Source of the DNA: Acarospora socialis
Taxonomy: Eukaryota; Ascomycota; Lecanoromycetes; Acarosporales; Acarosporaceae
Assembly (NCBI GenBank): GCA_025617375.2
Contig: JAMYGW020000005.1
Location: 2,046,001-2,110,000, forward strand
Direction: 5' to 3'
Length of the DNA: 64,000 bases
Notes under the pieces: generated by a model
Seen by the model: only the letters and a program-made list of their open reading frames with translations
Database searches by the model: none
What the model was told of the DNA's origin: nothing
Part shown: positions 10,153 to 21,651 of the stretch, piece by piece
Position numbering within the stretch: the stretch's first letter is position 1
Layout of the letters: the number at the start of each line of letters is the position of its first letter
Made by a program: the position numbers and the translations under genes

Positions 10153-10876
10153 CTATTCTCGTGCGGCCTCGCTTTTCAAGGCGCCTGTCAGCCGCACAGT
10201 GGCGCGGCCATCGTATGTGAAGGTGTGGATACCGCGGTCAGTGCGGTACGTATCGAGGGTGATCGGGAACCACACGGAGCCCAACAGGGCCCGGTCGTTC
10301 TGGGGTGGTTTCTGGATTGTTCGGAACGACCTGCGGCTCCTCGTCGCAGGTGCAGGACCGCCTGCAGATTTCGGTTGCAGGCGAGGTATCGAATGCAGCC
10401 CAATCGTAGCCTGGAAGGTGTCGGTTGCCACCGTGGCAGTCCGGTGCTTGTCCCGTAGGCAAGATAACATTCCAAGGCCCGGGTATGACGCATCGACAGC
10501 CTGCACCGCCTGGGCTCGGATCGGATTGGTCGTGGCGCCATCCGGCGCAGTACGCCTTCAGGGTACCCCAGTCAAGGTAGGGACTGTCGTAGCCGATAGG
10601 ATAATTGCGGACGCCGGCTCGCGAGAAAAGTGGTGGTAGGGGACCAACGCAGTCGAGTACCTTGGATTTAATGTGAGTCAGATATGGAATGACGATTGTC
10701 TTCATTGTTTGCTGGCCACGAATAGAACGACCCACTGTTCCTGTTGTCCGCTTCCTCGCCCTTTGATCATCCAGCCGAGTATCAGAGCTTCTTGCACCTA
10801 GCTGTACGAAGGGGGAGATGAAGATACTGAAGAAGGTTATTGTGAGCATCGATGAGATTACGGCGGGAAGAAACAT
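10153..10876 (-). pseudogene. Cysteine-rich secreted-protein candidate, frame broken near 3' end
   Basis: From an ATG at 10876 the minus strand reads a hydrophobic leader (VISSMLTITFFSIFISPFV) that would serve as a signal peptide. A body of about 190 residues follows, with at least eight cysteines (VLDCVGP, AYCAGW, GCRCV, APDCHG, ICRRSCTC). That frame stops at 10238. A second minus-strand frame (stop at 10153) overlaps it and carries protein-like text (SVWFPITLDTYRTDRGIHTF) that looks like the natural C-terminus. I find no plausible intron joining the two, so it is either a decayed gene or one with a frameshift. The family is unknown. Leader plus cysteines resemble small secreted effectors, but that is only a resemblance. 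It lies upstream of velB without obvious linkage. Confidence 0.35.
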
Positions 10877-12405
10877 GGTTGCTCATAGGAGAATATAGAA
10901 ATCTGGGTATCAATGCAGGGCAGGACGTCAAACTATAAGCAAGCCTCGCACAAGGGTGCGAAGTCCGAACAGAAGAACGTCAATGAACCTGTGGCAAGCC
11001 TTTAATAGGAATGGGATCGTGCACGCCAACTTGAATCTGACAGGGTTGAGGACTAATGATCTGTTGCATGAAGGATTGGATCGGAAGGTCAAGGTCGAGC
11101 TGCTTGGTGAGATTCTATCTTGAAACAACCGTCCGGCTGCAGGTGATGTGTATGGCTAACCTCATGGCGTACAGTGACATCTGCTGGTGCGCCAGAACGG
11201 ATATCGCGCATGGCACGCAGCATCCGTATTCAGGGCCCTCGGACACAATCCACAATGCTTCGATGCGATGGGAAACTGAGAAGAAGGTATGGTAAATCGG
11301 CAAGGACTGTGCGAAGCGAGTTTCAGCAGGGTAGGAAATTGACTCCCCAGCTGTACGACTACCCAGCAGCCTGAAGATCTTCAAGGCGACCAGCAATGAG
11401 AGTCCTGCAGTATCCGAGGCCCAATTGAGTTCCCTCTCGTGCGAGTCATGATTGTCTCCGATGGCTTGGTATTTGGCTCCTATGGAGCCGGTAGGCACAG
11501 GACAACGTGTTGGTTCCAGCTGGTCTTCCCGGGCCGGGGTTTAGGATGCAAGGCCACGCATCCACCCGTAGGTACAGAAGTAAGATGGGGCCCTTATGGG
11601 TGGTTACCTCATGCAGACTAAAGGCAACTAACGCATCCTGTATGTCAAGCTCACCCTTTTGACCAGTCAAAGCAACTGAAGCCTAGGCCTGCGACAGCGT
11701 AGATCCCTGCAGCTCATTGAGATAAAGAGACGATGAGTGAGGGAAGGACATGCTATCAACGATCAGTGAGGTAGTTTTGAGACGTAGAAGTGACGAATGA
11801 AGCAATAAAAACCCTGATAGATGTTCTGTCCGCTTAGGTAAGCCGGATGAGCAGCTTTTCGATGACACCCTTCAGGCAGGTAGTGTAGCTCTGCAGCAGC
11901 CTCACCCGGCAAGGAGCTGTCATTTCCGTCGATTGGGACATTCTTCAGAGATTGTTCCTATGCCGAATAGAGAGGCTTCACACCTTGTCAGCTGTCATGC
12001 CAGATATATGCCACGCTCCGAGTATCACCACAGATAGTCTGCCTTAACCTCTACATCTTAACCTTCCCTCGTCCTCTGTGCATCTTCTCTGTGGAGACAA
12101 CAATCCGCGCCGATCACCAATCTGCCGCCGTTTCCCCTGAATCGATATTCCTGGGTGGCAAAAAGTAAAGCATTGATACTCCAGAACAGGAATTAAATAC
12201 TGCCCGCCCCGCTATCATATTTTTACGGGAACTAGATCAGGTTTCAGACCTTGACGGTGCAATTACGCAGGAAGTGTGCTTGTAAGAGATAGGTGCCGAC
12301 TCTTGCTCTCTGCAACAACGCCCAACCCACTCGCGGTTGCTCCTTTGATATATAGCGCGTTGCCACAAGGCAGGCGTCACCGCGACGGTGACCTGCGACC
12401 ACGTT
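10877..12405. other. Spacer upstream of velB
   Basis: This stretch of about 1.5 kb carries only short random frames. The last few hundred bases should be the velB promoter and leader. I recognised no repeat or RNA gene. Confidence 0.5.
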
Positions 12406-13729
12406 ATGTACGTAGCACCGCAAGAGCGACCACAGCCGATTCCACCACCACTGTCCCTGGACCGCATCCCTCAAAGGAACCCATCGTACCAAACTTCATC
12501 TTCCGCCGGCACAATGCTCCCTGGTCTACCGCGATCACCGCAAGCCCCGGGTTCTACGAGCACCGTCGACAATGGGAGGATGTACAGGTGAGGTTGAGAC
12601 AGGCTTGGATCATGCACCTGCCAGTGCTGACTCTGTGCGCATCTCAGTCTCGACGTGGTCCAGCAGCCCGTACGCGCGCGAATGTGTGGATTTGGAGACA
12701 AGGTATGTTGATGTTAAGCCCGGACACACAGGACCCAAGCATTGATTGAGAAACGGAAAATATGTAGGACAGACGACCCATTACACCACCTCCTTGCGTC
12801 CGGCTTATCGTTCGAGATGCTACAACGCAGAAGGAAATAGATATCAAGTATGTATATACAATCCGTTCCATTATCAAAAGCGCTACTCAGGACATCAGAG
12901 ACGCTGACCATCGATTTCCTCCGATGCAGTGAGATTGACACATCTTTCTTCGTTCTGACTGTAGATCTTTGGTCGGCAGAAGGGACGCGAGAAGTCAACC
13001 TTGTTCGACATTCCGCCACGTCTCCATCGATATCAGCAGCGACATCCTCCTCATACCCTCCGCCGCCCCAAACACCTTCCGCCTATATTCCTTATCCACA
13101 GCCGCAACAGACATATCAACATCCCTACGGTCAACCGATACCGAACCCCCACAACCCATACCAACCCGCTCCTCCCCCACCTCCACAACATGGCTACTAT
13201 GCCTCACCAGCAGGCCCGCCGATGACACCTACAGGATACTATCAACATCCACCTCCAATGCCCTCACCGCAAGTCCCGCACCCGCAGCAGCCAGCACCCA
13301 GTGGGATGTTCACCAGAAACCTGATAGGGAGTCTAAGTGCTAGCGCATTCAGACTCACGGATCCCGATAACAAGATCGGGGTGTGGTTCATCTTGCAAGA
13401 TCTTTCTGTTAGGACAGAAGGAAGTTTTAGGTGAATTTACCTCTGGCAACTATGGACGCTTAGTAACTTATATACTTCTCTGCAGGCTCAAGATGAACTT
13501 CGTCAACGTCGGTAACAACAACGGCACCTCGCTCAACACAGGCTCCGCTCCAGTGCTCGCCTCTACCTTCAGCGACATCTTCCAAGTCTTCTCGGCAAAG
13601 AAATTTCCGGGAGTCATCGAAAGCACTAGTCTGAGTAAGTGTTTCGCTACTCAGGGCATCAAAATACCTATCAGAAAAGACGGACCTAAAGCATTGAGTA
13701 ACCGGGAGGAGTATGACAACGACGATTGA
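12406..13729 (+). CDS. velB: Velvet family regulator VelB
   Basis: VelB is a DNA-binding velvet protein that joins VeA and the methyltransferase LaeA in the nucleus, and also pairs with VosA, to link light, sexual development and secondary metabolism. Five exons: 12406-12587, 12648-12702, 12768-12847, 12930-13430 and 13486-13729 (353 aa; Aspergillus nidulans VelB is about 369). The N-terminus PPPLSLDRIP is the VelB signature. Velvet-domain blocks follow: VVQQPVRARMCGFGDKDRRP, ITPPPCVRLIVRDATTQKE and HSATSPSISAATSSSYPPPP. A Pro/Tyr/Gln-rich insertion (typical of VelB, not VosA) comes next, then FTRNLIGSLSASAFRL, WFILQDLSVRTEGSFRLK and KKFPGVIESTSLSKCFATQG, ending IPIRKDG. The ATG at 12406 aligns with the VelB start; the GTG in frame 18 bases earlier was not used. 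All blocks are intact. Confidence 0.95.
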
Positions 13730-14599
13730 ACATTGACGGGAACCATGAACGGTTGGTGGCAGCATGGCACAGAAGAGACGTGAGGGTTCTGCAATAGGAT
13801 TGAAGTGGGCGCCGATTCCCACCCGTTCTCCAATCAACTGCCCCGAAAGGCAGTCACGGAAAGCACCAATACCACCACACAAATCGGCAATTACTACGCT
13901 CTTACTCTCCCCGCTACTATGCTTTATCGTCAAACTCTCAGCCGCACGGAGACCGGCCATCGCGTTGCTACCCCAACCTTCCATTTCCCCTCAACATCTT
14001 TACAGCCATACGAGTACCCCAAGACCAAAAAAGGTTTGACATTAAGACGAACGCGGAGTGGTTAAAGTTTGGGAAAGAGGAAGGAGAACATGTATGTGTA
14101 CTGTATGAATACCCATTTCCGCCTCTCTCGGTTTGGTATCTTTCGCGCAATGCCGTGTCATCTGAGCGAGAGTGTTCGGCGGGACAAGAGAGAGTGGGGT
14201 TTTGTGTAATAGAATAGACGTTCTTAAGGAGTGGTTGCAATGGCTATTGTTAAATTGAAGGGTATAGAATAGAAATGCTTCTCCAGGCGGACGGTGTGAT
14301 AAATTTTCAGTCCTGTCGTGGCGATTGGACTCTGCACGTTGATACACGATGCGTAGTTATGATCTATCGGGTAGAATCCATTTCAAACTAAAGTGTGTAT
14401 ACCGCTTGCATGCGTATGAAAGAAACGCCAAGTCCCCATAATGATAGAACCAGCAATGAAGCAGATATGAAATCAAGGGACCAGCGCGCCATCGAAAACG
14501 CAAACCCCAAACCCCACAACCCCAACACCGCCACCCATACCCCTGCAAACCCCAACCCCACCGTCTCCTCCCCAATCTAATCTATCCCTCTACTCTACC
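13730..14599. other. Tail-to-tail spacer, velB / rcy1
   Basis: This 870-bp interval lies between two convergent stop codons and holds both 3' UTRs. Minus-strand frames here are antisense to velB or composed of low-complexity C/A-rich sequence (around 14500-14580). I see no gene. Confidence 0.5.
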
Positions 14600-17511
14600 T
14601 CACATAACGGCACACCCGATCCCATACATCGCCCTCTCGACACTCCGCCTCACCTGATACCAATCCGCCCTCCGCTCCGCAAACTCGTAGACTTCCTCGG
14701 CGGGGAAGATGCCATGGAACCTGTCGCCGTCGGCGATGATAGCGGCCAGCTCCTTGGCGTGTGCCGGGTCGACGAGGTAGATTTGGGACAGCTCGCACAG
14801 GGCGACGAAGTAGGTGAGTAGGTCCGGGTTCTTGAGCGTTTGGATGTAGCTGAGGTAGTGGTTCATGTCGCTGTGGGGACGTTAGTAGGGTTTTGGTTTG
14901 GGAGGGGGTGAGGGAGGATGAGAAAGCGAGAAAATGAGAGAATGAGAGTTCGTACCTGATAAGGGTGATGGAGCCGTCGACGCTGATGCGCTGCCGCTTG
15001 AGGTGTTTGCAGAGAGTTGCGAAGAGCCGGAGCCCGACTTCCTGGTTGAAGACGTCGAGCATGTTCTTTTCTGTGCTGCCGACGAGCATCTTGGTATGCG
15101 AGGACACGACTTCAACGACCTGCAGGGCAGTCTTGCTCGGCCCGACGTCGATGACGCGGTTTTTAGCGTCCCCGGACGCGCCGGGGTTGAAGTCGGTTGC
15201 GGCTTGGGTGGTGGCGCAGATGTACTCGACTTCGTCCATCAGGACGTCGATGCCTTTGTTTAGACCCGCAGCTACACGTTCGTCGAGCATTTGCTCGAAG
15301 CGCTTCTTCTCCTTGACGGCAGGGTCGAGAAAGTCGTTGCGGTCCGTCAGCTTGGTGGCGACGAGTTCTTGCTCATAGAAGACGTCGACCATTTGCTGGA
15401 TGAGGTCGCCAACGTTGACAAGTTCGAGAAACATGATCAGTGGGGCGACACCGGTGGGGTTGTGTTCGCTGACTTCGCGAGGGTTGTACTTTGAAAGATG
15501 ATCTAGCGCTGTATCAAAGCCAGCTTTGATGTGCTTCGGACCAAGCGCTTGCAGGAGTATGACGAAGATGGTTTCACACTGTTCCCTCGCTCTTTCGCCG
15601 ATGGAGCCTCCCAACCTGACGAACCGAGCGGCTCGTTCGAGGCTCGCCTTAGCGGCGTGGACAAGGTTCAAAGCTACCTCAATGCTGAACAGTGAGCGGA
15701 TGCCTTCAAGTCTCGAGTTCATGATCGCAGCTTTGGCGGCTAGCTCAGTTGTCGGAGCCTCCGGTAACGGTGTTGTCGAACGGCTTGGCGCACGTAGCAA
15801 GCCATTGATCGGCCGAGGCGTAGAGGATCCACTTGACGGCGCGGATACAGCCAGTTGTGACGGGTCAAGTGTATCTCCGTTGACCAATGCTTTGGCGGTG
15901 GCCGGCTTGCTAGATCCAAATGGAGAAGATATCGGGAAGGTAGGCAAGACATTGACTGGCATCATGACCACTCTCTTGAAAGATGTTAGAAAATCACGTT
16001 TGTCTGCCTGTCGGTTGACGTTGGACATGAATAATGACTCTCTCGAAGCATCTTGCTCTGTCAACTTCCTCTCCCATTCGGTTACCTCTGCGTCGGACCT
16101 CTCGTTGAAGAAGTCGAGCTCCTCCGCCAAGTACAAATCTATATGCGGCTCAAAGATCTTAGTAATAACTCTATCGATAGCTTCATAGAATTCGTCACTC
16201 GACGTTGAAGTTGGTTGAAGGGATCTCGCAAATCGAAGACTCTGCTCATAGATACCAGAAACTGCTTTGAGGTAGGACTCTATGCTCCTCCGGTGTGCTT
16301 CATCGAAAAGAAGGGTCACGTAATCAGAAATGACCTCGCCAACTCGATCCAGGAAGGGGAGCAGTACACTCGCCGTTGGAGGAAAGACTCGGTCCATTAA
16401 TGATATTTGTTCGTTGAAAGCAGAAGACAGCCCTTCGAAGAAAGCATGCGACGCTTGCAATGATATGTTGCCCACAGGTGCTTCTTCTAGGCAATCCATG
16501 GGATTCCCCAGCTTTTCTTTCTCGAGGAAGACCCTATTTTGCCGAACGAAATGATCAATGCATGCTTGACCCCCATTCAACGTCACCAGCACATGTGCGT
16601 ATTTCCGCATCCTGCTCTCACCGTCACCAGCCTGGCAGCCATATTCGAACTCTCTCAATACGGCGTTCTCGAACACACCAATCAGTGCATCAAGCTTTGC
16701 CTCTCTCTGCTGCCAACCTTGAGACGTGTCACTTTTGGCGAAGCTTTTGAGCTGAGCCAGCATCTGTGCTTGATGTTCAGGATCTCTGTAGCTTCGGAAA
16801 AGGATTGGGTCTGTATGACTAGTTGATCGCACAATGTCGAAGTAGAACGGTGCCAGCGCTCCATAGACCTTGCCAAACTCTTCTCTTGCTTTGCCCCGCA
16901 CTGATTTCACGTTGGACATGATCTGAAGTAGTGCGGCAGGGTCCGTCGGCCGTTGGTACGCCGCATTGGCCGTGAAGCCATCTGCAACGCTATGCTTTGA
17001 TGTGAGCTGAGAGATCACTGGCTGCTCGTGCTCGTCGTTGTCCCATACAGCGTCGAATAATGTGACGCTTGTTCTCTTTGGCTCCTGTGCCGCAGCGTGT
17101 GTCCCATCGATACCATTCACGCCGATTCCAACTCGCTTGGCCTCCTCCGCATTCCGTGCCTTCTGGTCCTCCCACCTCTTACGTCTAGCTTCATCAAGCC
17201 TCTTCCTAGCCTCTGCTTCATTCCAGGAACCTATAAGCTGCAGCCGCTGGACCCATCTTGTATCATCGTAGACCATCTCGCGCATACGTTTCGAAGTCCG
17301 CGCAAAGCGGAGGAGGTCAGAGACTGGGAGGTAATCGAGGATGGTCGAGATGATCTCTAGAAAAGCTTAGTTTTGTTACTTGCTTGTTGCCCTCTAACAT
17401 ACCTGCTGGCAACAGCGGCTTAGACGAGACTATCTGGGCAACACGTAGAGGAGCGAGGATATTGTGTCGCGGAGGGCCACCGGAGACCGGGGGGCTTTTG
17501 AAGCCAGACAT
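14600..17511 (-). CDS. rcy1: Recyclin-1 (F-box / Sec10-domain recycling factor)
   Basis: Recyclin-1 acts in endocytic recycling and polarised growth and recruits SCF through its F-box. Three exons: 17403-17511, 14956-17356 and 14600-14870 (926 aa; introns 46 and 85 bp). The start used is the ATG at 17511. The F-box spans residues about 33-75 (LPAEIISTILDYLPVSDLLR, then TSKRMREMVYDD), with the first intron inside it. A charged helical stretch (ARKRLDEARRKRWEDQKARN) follows. The Sec10-like domain occupies residues about 190-920, interrupted by a Ser/Pro/Thr-rich insertion (SAPSSGSSTPRPINGLLR). The protein ends GIGCAVM: CAVM is a CaaX prenylation box, as known for yeast Rcy1. The length and all landmarks agree with fungal recyclins, and there is no sign of decay. 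Confidence 0.92.
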
Positions 17512-18197
17512 GGCTAAAGGTACCTTGTCGGGTTGCTTCAAATGACTACCATATCTTCACGGAATTAGGGAATGGCTCGCGCCGAGAAACCTGGGAGAGA
17601 CGCAGCAGCGGTGGAGGTTGTTATTGGCAGCTATGTCGGGCGAGCTGTCGAAGCGAAACAAACGTTATTCCTTCGTACTTTCCAGCTCCCTTGCTTACCT
17701 TTCCATGGATGTGCAGTCAAGACGCAAAGCTTACTATCAATCACTGCTTCCCAGTTTTACTCGAAGCCACATAGCAATCGTTGACGATTGGACTGGCCCA
17801 GGAGAGTCTACAAGCCTGAGAGCGTTTGGTTTGTATTAAGCATGTGATACAGATAACTCCGCTGTCTACATACGATGTAACGAACAAAGGGTCATTTCCA
17901 CATCTAACGATTTCCGATCTCTTGGTGGTTGGTTGGCGCTCGTCTCATGCTTTACCCTCGGTGCAAGGCACTGTCATAACCTCTGTGTTAGCTCTATCAA
18001 TCATCGATCAAAAGGTATCACGGCCAGTCCTATGGCCAGCATCGCAAGTAAAGAAGCACCTTGGAGGGAAATATACTCCCTTGACATCAAAGTCTCACAC
18101 ACACCTTGAGCGTCCGAACCCCTTCCATCGTATCTTGTTAGTGATTCTTCGCAAACATTTTTCTCTCATATTGAGCTACAAGCTCTCCCCGTCTCTC
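17512..18197. other. Spacer between rcy1 and the NRPS-like pseudogene
   Basis: This 686-bp head-to-head interval should contain the rcy1 promoter and the former promoter of the NRPS-like gene. Only short frames are present. Confidence 0.45.
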
Positions 18198-21100
18198 ATG
18201 GCCCTAAATACAGCACAAGGCATCGAGGTTGCCAGGTACACAAGAGAGATTATTCCAGCATAGTTGACCATCTGGCTGAGTTCAAACCTGACTCGTTATA
18301 CGCGGAGTATCCAATTTCGACATTGAGCTACCAGGAAGGCTACCGCAAGTTCACTTATGGCGACCTTGCAAACGCCGTCAACGGAGTGGCATGGTGGCTA
18401 CATACGGCCCTTGGCCCTGGAAAAGACTCCGAGACATTGGCATACATCGGTCCGAACGATCTGAGATATCCTGCCTTGATCTTAGGGGCCGTCAAGGCAG
18501 GCTACAAGGTACGTCAAGGCCCCGTTAACAATAAGAGACGAGAACACTTCCCAATGTAGATGTTTCTCACATCGCCTCGTAATAGCGTCGCCGCCCAGAT
18601 CAACCTCTTCGGTCGGCTGAAGTGCAAGACTATGCTATCACCAACTCCCCGGCCACCGCCTGTAAAGGCGATCATTGACGCTCATGAGCTTCGTGTCTTA
18701 GAGGTCCCAAGTGTCAATCGTTTACTCGACGAGCAGTATCCACGGTTTCCTATCGGAAAGACTTGTGCCGAGGCGCTTCCAGAACCGTTGTTTGCCATGT
18801 GAGTTGTTTCACGACTGTAAAATCTCGCTCGAACTGGTCTGATGACGGCAGCCATACCTCCGGGTCTACAGGCCAACCCAAACCCTTGGTTCTTACCCAC
18901 GATACTGCGGCCCGGAGCATGACCATGATGTTACTGGATCCACCCTTGGGGCTTGACAGCCAATATAAAATGCACCGAGGCAAAAGAGTCTTCTTGACCT
19001 TTTCCCCTTTCCATGTAAGTCGTTACACATGACATCTAATGATTAGGTCCGTGTAGGATTCAAAGGCTGTCCTAACCATTCAATAGGGCGCTTATCTGGC
19101 ATGCCACCTATTCAACGCCGTTCCGTTCAACAACGTCATGATCGCCCCTACCTCAGGGGCTGTCCCTTCAGCCAAGGGCTTGTTGAAGGGCTGAAGAGTA
19201 CTCCTGGAGACATTGCTTTTATTGTTCCGTCGATCGTACACGAACTTAGTCAACTCCTGAGCTCTTACACTACTGTGCCAAGAACCTTGAAATGATCATC
19301 TACTGCGGAGGTGATCTTCCTCAAGCTATGGGTGATGTAGTTGCATCAAAGCTCAGACTCCTGAATCAGTTTAAGACCTCAGAGTTGGGTCTGACAGCGC
19401 TCCTTCAGTCAAAACGCCATCGCGACCCAGAAGACTGGAAATATGTCCAATTTCATCCTGACACCGGGGCTGAACTCCGCCCTGTTACTGATGGTAGACA
19501 CGAACTATATACAGTGCGCAACTCGAAGCTGGAAAAGCCGCAGCCTACGTTTACGTTGTTCCCCGGCTTGCAGGAATACCCAACCCGTGATCTTTTTGTT
19601 CGCCACCCATCAAAAGAAACGCCGGATCTTCGGAAATGGATCGCTAAAGCTGACGACATCATTGTGTTCTCAAATGGCGAAAAGACAAACCCCATATCAA
19701 TAGAGCACCGCATCGCCTCTTGCAATCCTGGAGTTGCTGCCGTTTTGGTCGCGGGCGCTCAGCGTTTCCAGCAGCGCTCTTGATCGAACCAGTCACAGAT
19801 GGAAGGGAAATCTGTCCGAGTGAGCGGGCGTGTTTTATTGACAGGATTTGGCCAACCATTGCAGATCCTAACGAGGAATGTCCTGCGCATGCTAGAGTAG
19901 CAAAATCTCACATCTTGTTTACGCATCCGCAGAAGCCCATGCTACGTGCAGGAAAGGGTACAGTCCGGAGAGCAGAAACTCTACGATTGTATGCAAATGA
20001 GCTGGATGCCCTTTATGCTAGCGCAGACTTGATGTCTACAGATATTGGCGGAAGAGTACCTGGCAGTCCTGTCAGTCTCGAGGACACGCATGCCGTGTTG
20101 CAATTCATCACAGAGAATATCTCGTCTATCACTAATTGGCAACAATTGGATGCAAATGATAAATTCTTTACTCTTGGCATGGATTCACTGCAAGCTCTTA
20201 CCGCCGTACGAAAGCTGAAGCAAGTTCTGGCATGCCAACCATTTCAATGAGCACGCTCTACACCAATCCTTCTATAACCACGCTCACGAGTGCAATTATT
20301 CAGCTCTCAAAGCAACACGAAGTGTCACAGACGTCCAAGGAGCAAGTGCGGTCACGAGCGAGGAGCAGTATGCTCAAAGAGTATCAAGATATGATCGATC
20401 GAGTACCCATACCGTCGAAGACTGCCAGAGAGCCACATGCCCAGAATGTTATTCTTACCGGATCTACAGGTGCACTTGGTTCATACATTCTAGATGCTCT
20501 TCTGGGTAATCCAGCGGTTACACATGTCTACTGCTTGAACAGAGCAATCGACGGCATGTCGCTTCAAATCGAGAGAAACCAAGTCCGTGGTTTGAGCACT
20601 CACTTCAGCCCAAGCCGAGTCAGCTTTCTGACAACCGACCTGTCTCACACATGGTTTGGTCTTCAGTTCAAGACTTATGGCAAATTACTTAAAGTGGCTA
20701 CTCTAGTAATCCACAATGCTTGACCCGTCAACTTCAACCTTTCCTTGGATACCTTCCGCCCGCGGCTTGCCGGTCTCGTCAAGCTTATTGAGTTTGCCGC
20801 CTCGGCAACCATGTCTCCACATCTTTTTTTCATCTCCTCCATAAGCTCAGTTCTGTCATACCTCAACGCCTCGCTGCAGACCCCAGAAGAAGTCATCCTT
20901 GACGACTCCGCCGCTGGTCCAAATGGATATGCGGAGAGCAAATATATATCCGAGCGTCTCCTCGATCATGCAGCCCAGAGACTATCTATCAATGTGTCCT
21001 TCGCGTGTCGGTCAGATAGGCGGTGCGGCAAAACATGCTGGACTCTGGAACAAGGCCGAATGGTTCCCAAGCCTGGTCATCAGTTCACTTCACGTGGGTG

Positions 21101-21651
21101 CAGTCCCAGACTCTTTAGGTTCAAGTCTAGAAACTATCGACTGGGTTCCTGTCGACCTGCTTGCAAAGGTCATCGTTGAGCTGGCATTAGGCGAGACCAA
21201 CAAATCAAGCCAAAACGTATCGCAGGGCGACCGTGTTGTTACAGCGACTCCCGCCGGCCGAGCTAGTGTCTTTCATCCTCTGAACCCGCAACCCACGACA
21301 TGGGAGGATGTAAGACCGATCGTGACTGACGCACTCTATGCTTCTACCGGAAAGCCACTGGAGACTATTCCCTTCGACTCCTGGCTGAAGAAAGTCCGTC
21401 ACGACATCAAAATGAAAGCGGATAGCCACACTGCTCTCGAAGACGACGTACTTGAGGCCTTCCTGCGATTGAACCCAGCAGTCAAGCTGCTGGACTTATA
21501 CGAGAAGATGCTGGGCACCAAAGAGAGGCCGGCGAACAAGCTGGAGATCAAAGAGACCGAGAGGAGTAGTGCAAAGCTCAGGATACTGGAGGGCATTAAA
21601 GCAGAATGGATTTATAAGTGGATTCGGGAATGGGCTGCATCGATAGAGTAA
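18198..21651 (+). pseudogene. NRPS-like adenylation-thiolation-reductase gene, broken
   Basis: Successive frames spell one enzyme of the carboxylic-acid-reductase type: a single A domain that activates an acid, a T domain that holds it as a thioester, and an NAD(P)H-dependent thioester reductase. Visible parts: A-domain N-half (KFTYGDLANAVNGVAWWLH), AMP-binding loop (HTSGSTGQPKPLVLTHD), A-domain core (IIYCGGDLPQAMGDVV), carrier site GMDSLQAL with the phosphopantetheine serine, and the reductase Rossmann motif (LTGSTGALGSYILDALL) followed by GPNGYAESKYISE and a normal C-terminal part to 21651. Three short introns can be placed in the A domain. The gene cannot be read through as one protein: I count about four or more disabling changes beyond the introns. 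The product is unknown. There are no tailoring genes nearby, so it is not part of a recognisable cluster. It sits at the border of the gene-poor compartment. Confidence 0.85.

Noticed and set aside
12388-12405. Upstream GTG start for velB
   Set aside because: Eukaryotic genes rarely start at GTG, and the ATG at 12406 aligns with known VelB N-termini.
13460-13984. Minus-strand 174-codon open frame
   Set aside because: It is antisense to velB exon 5, whose plus-strand sequence is unmistakably velvet domain; the antisense protein has no family resemblance.
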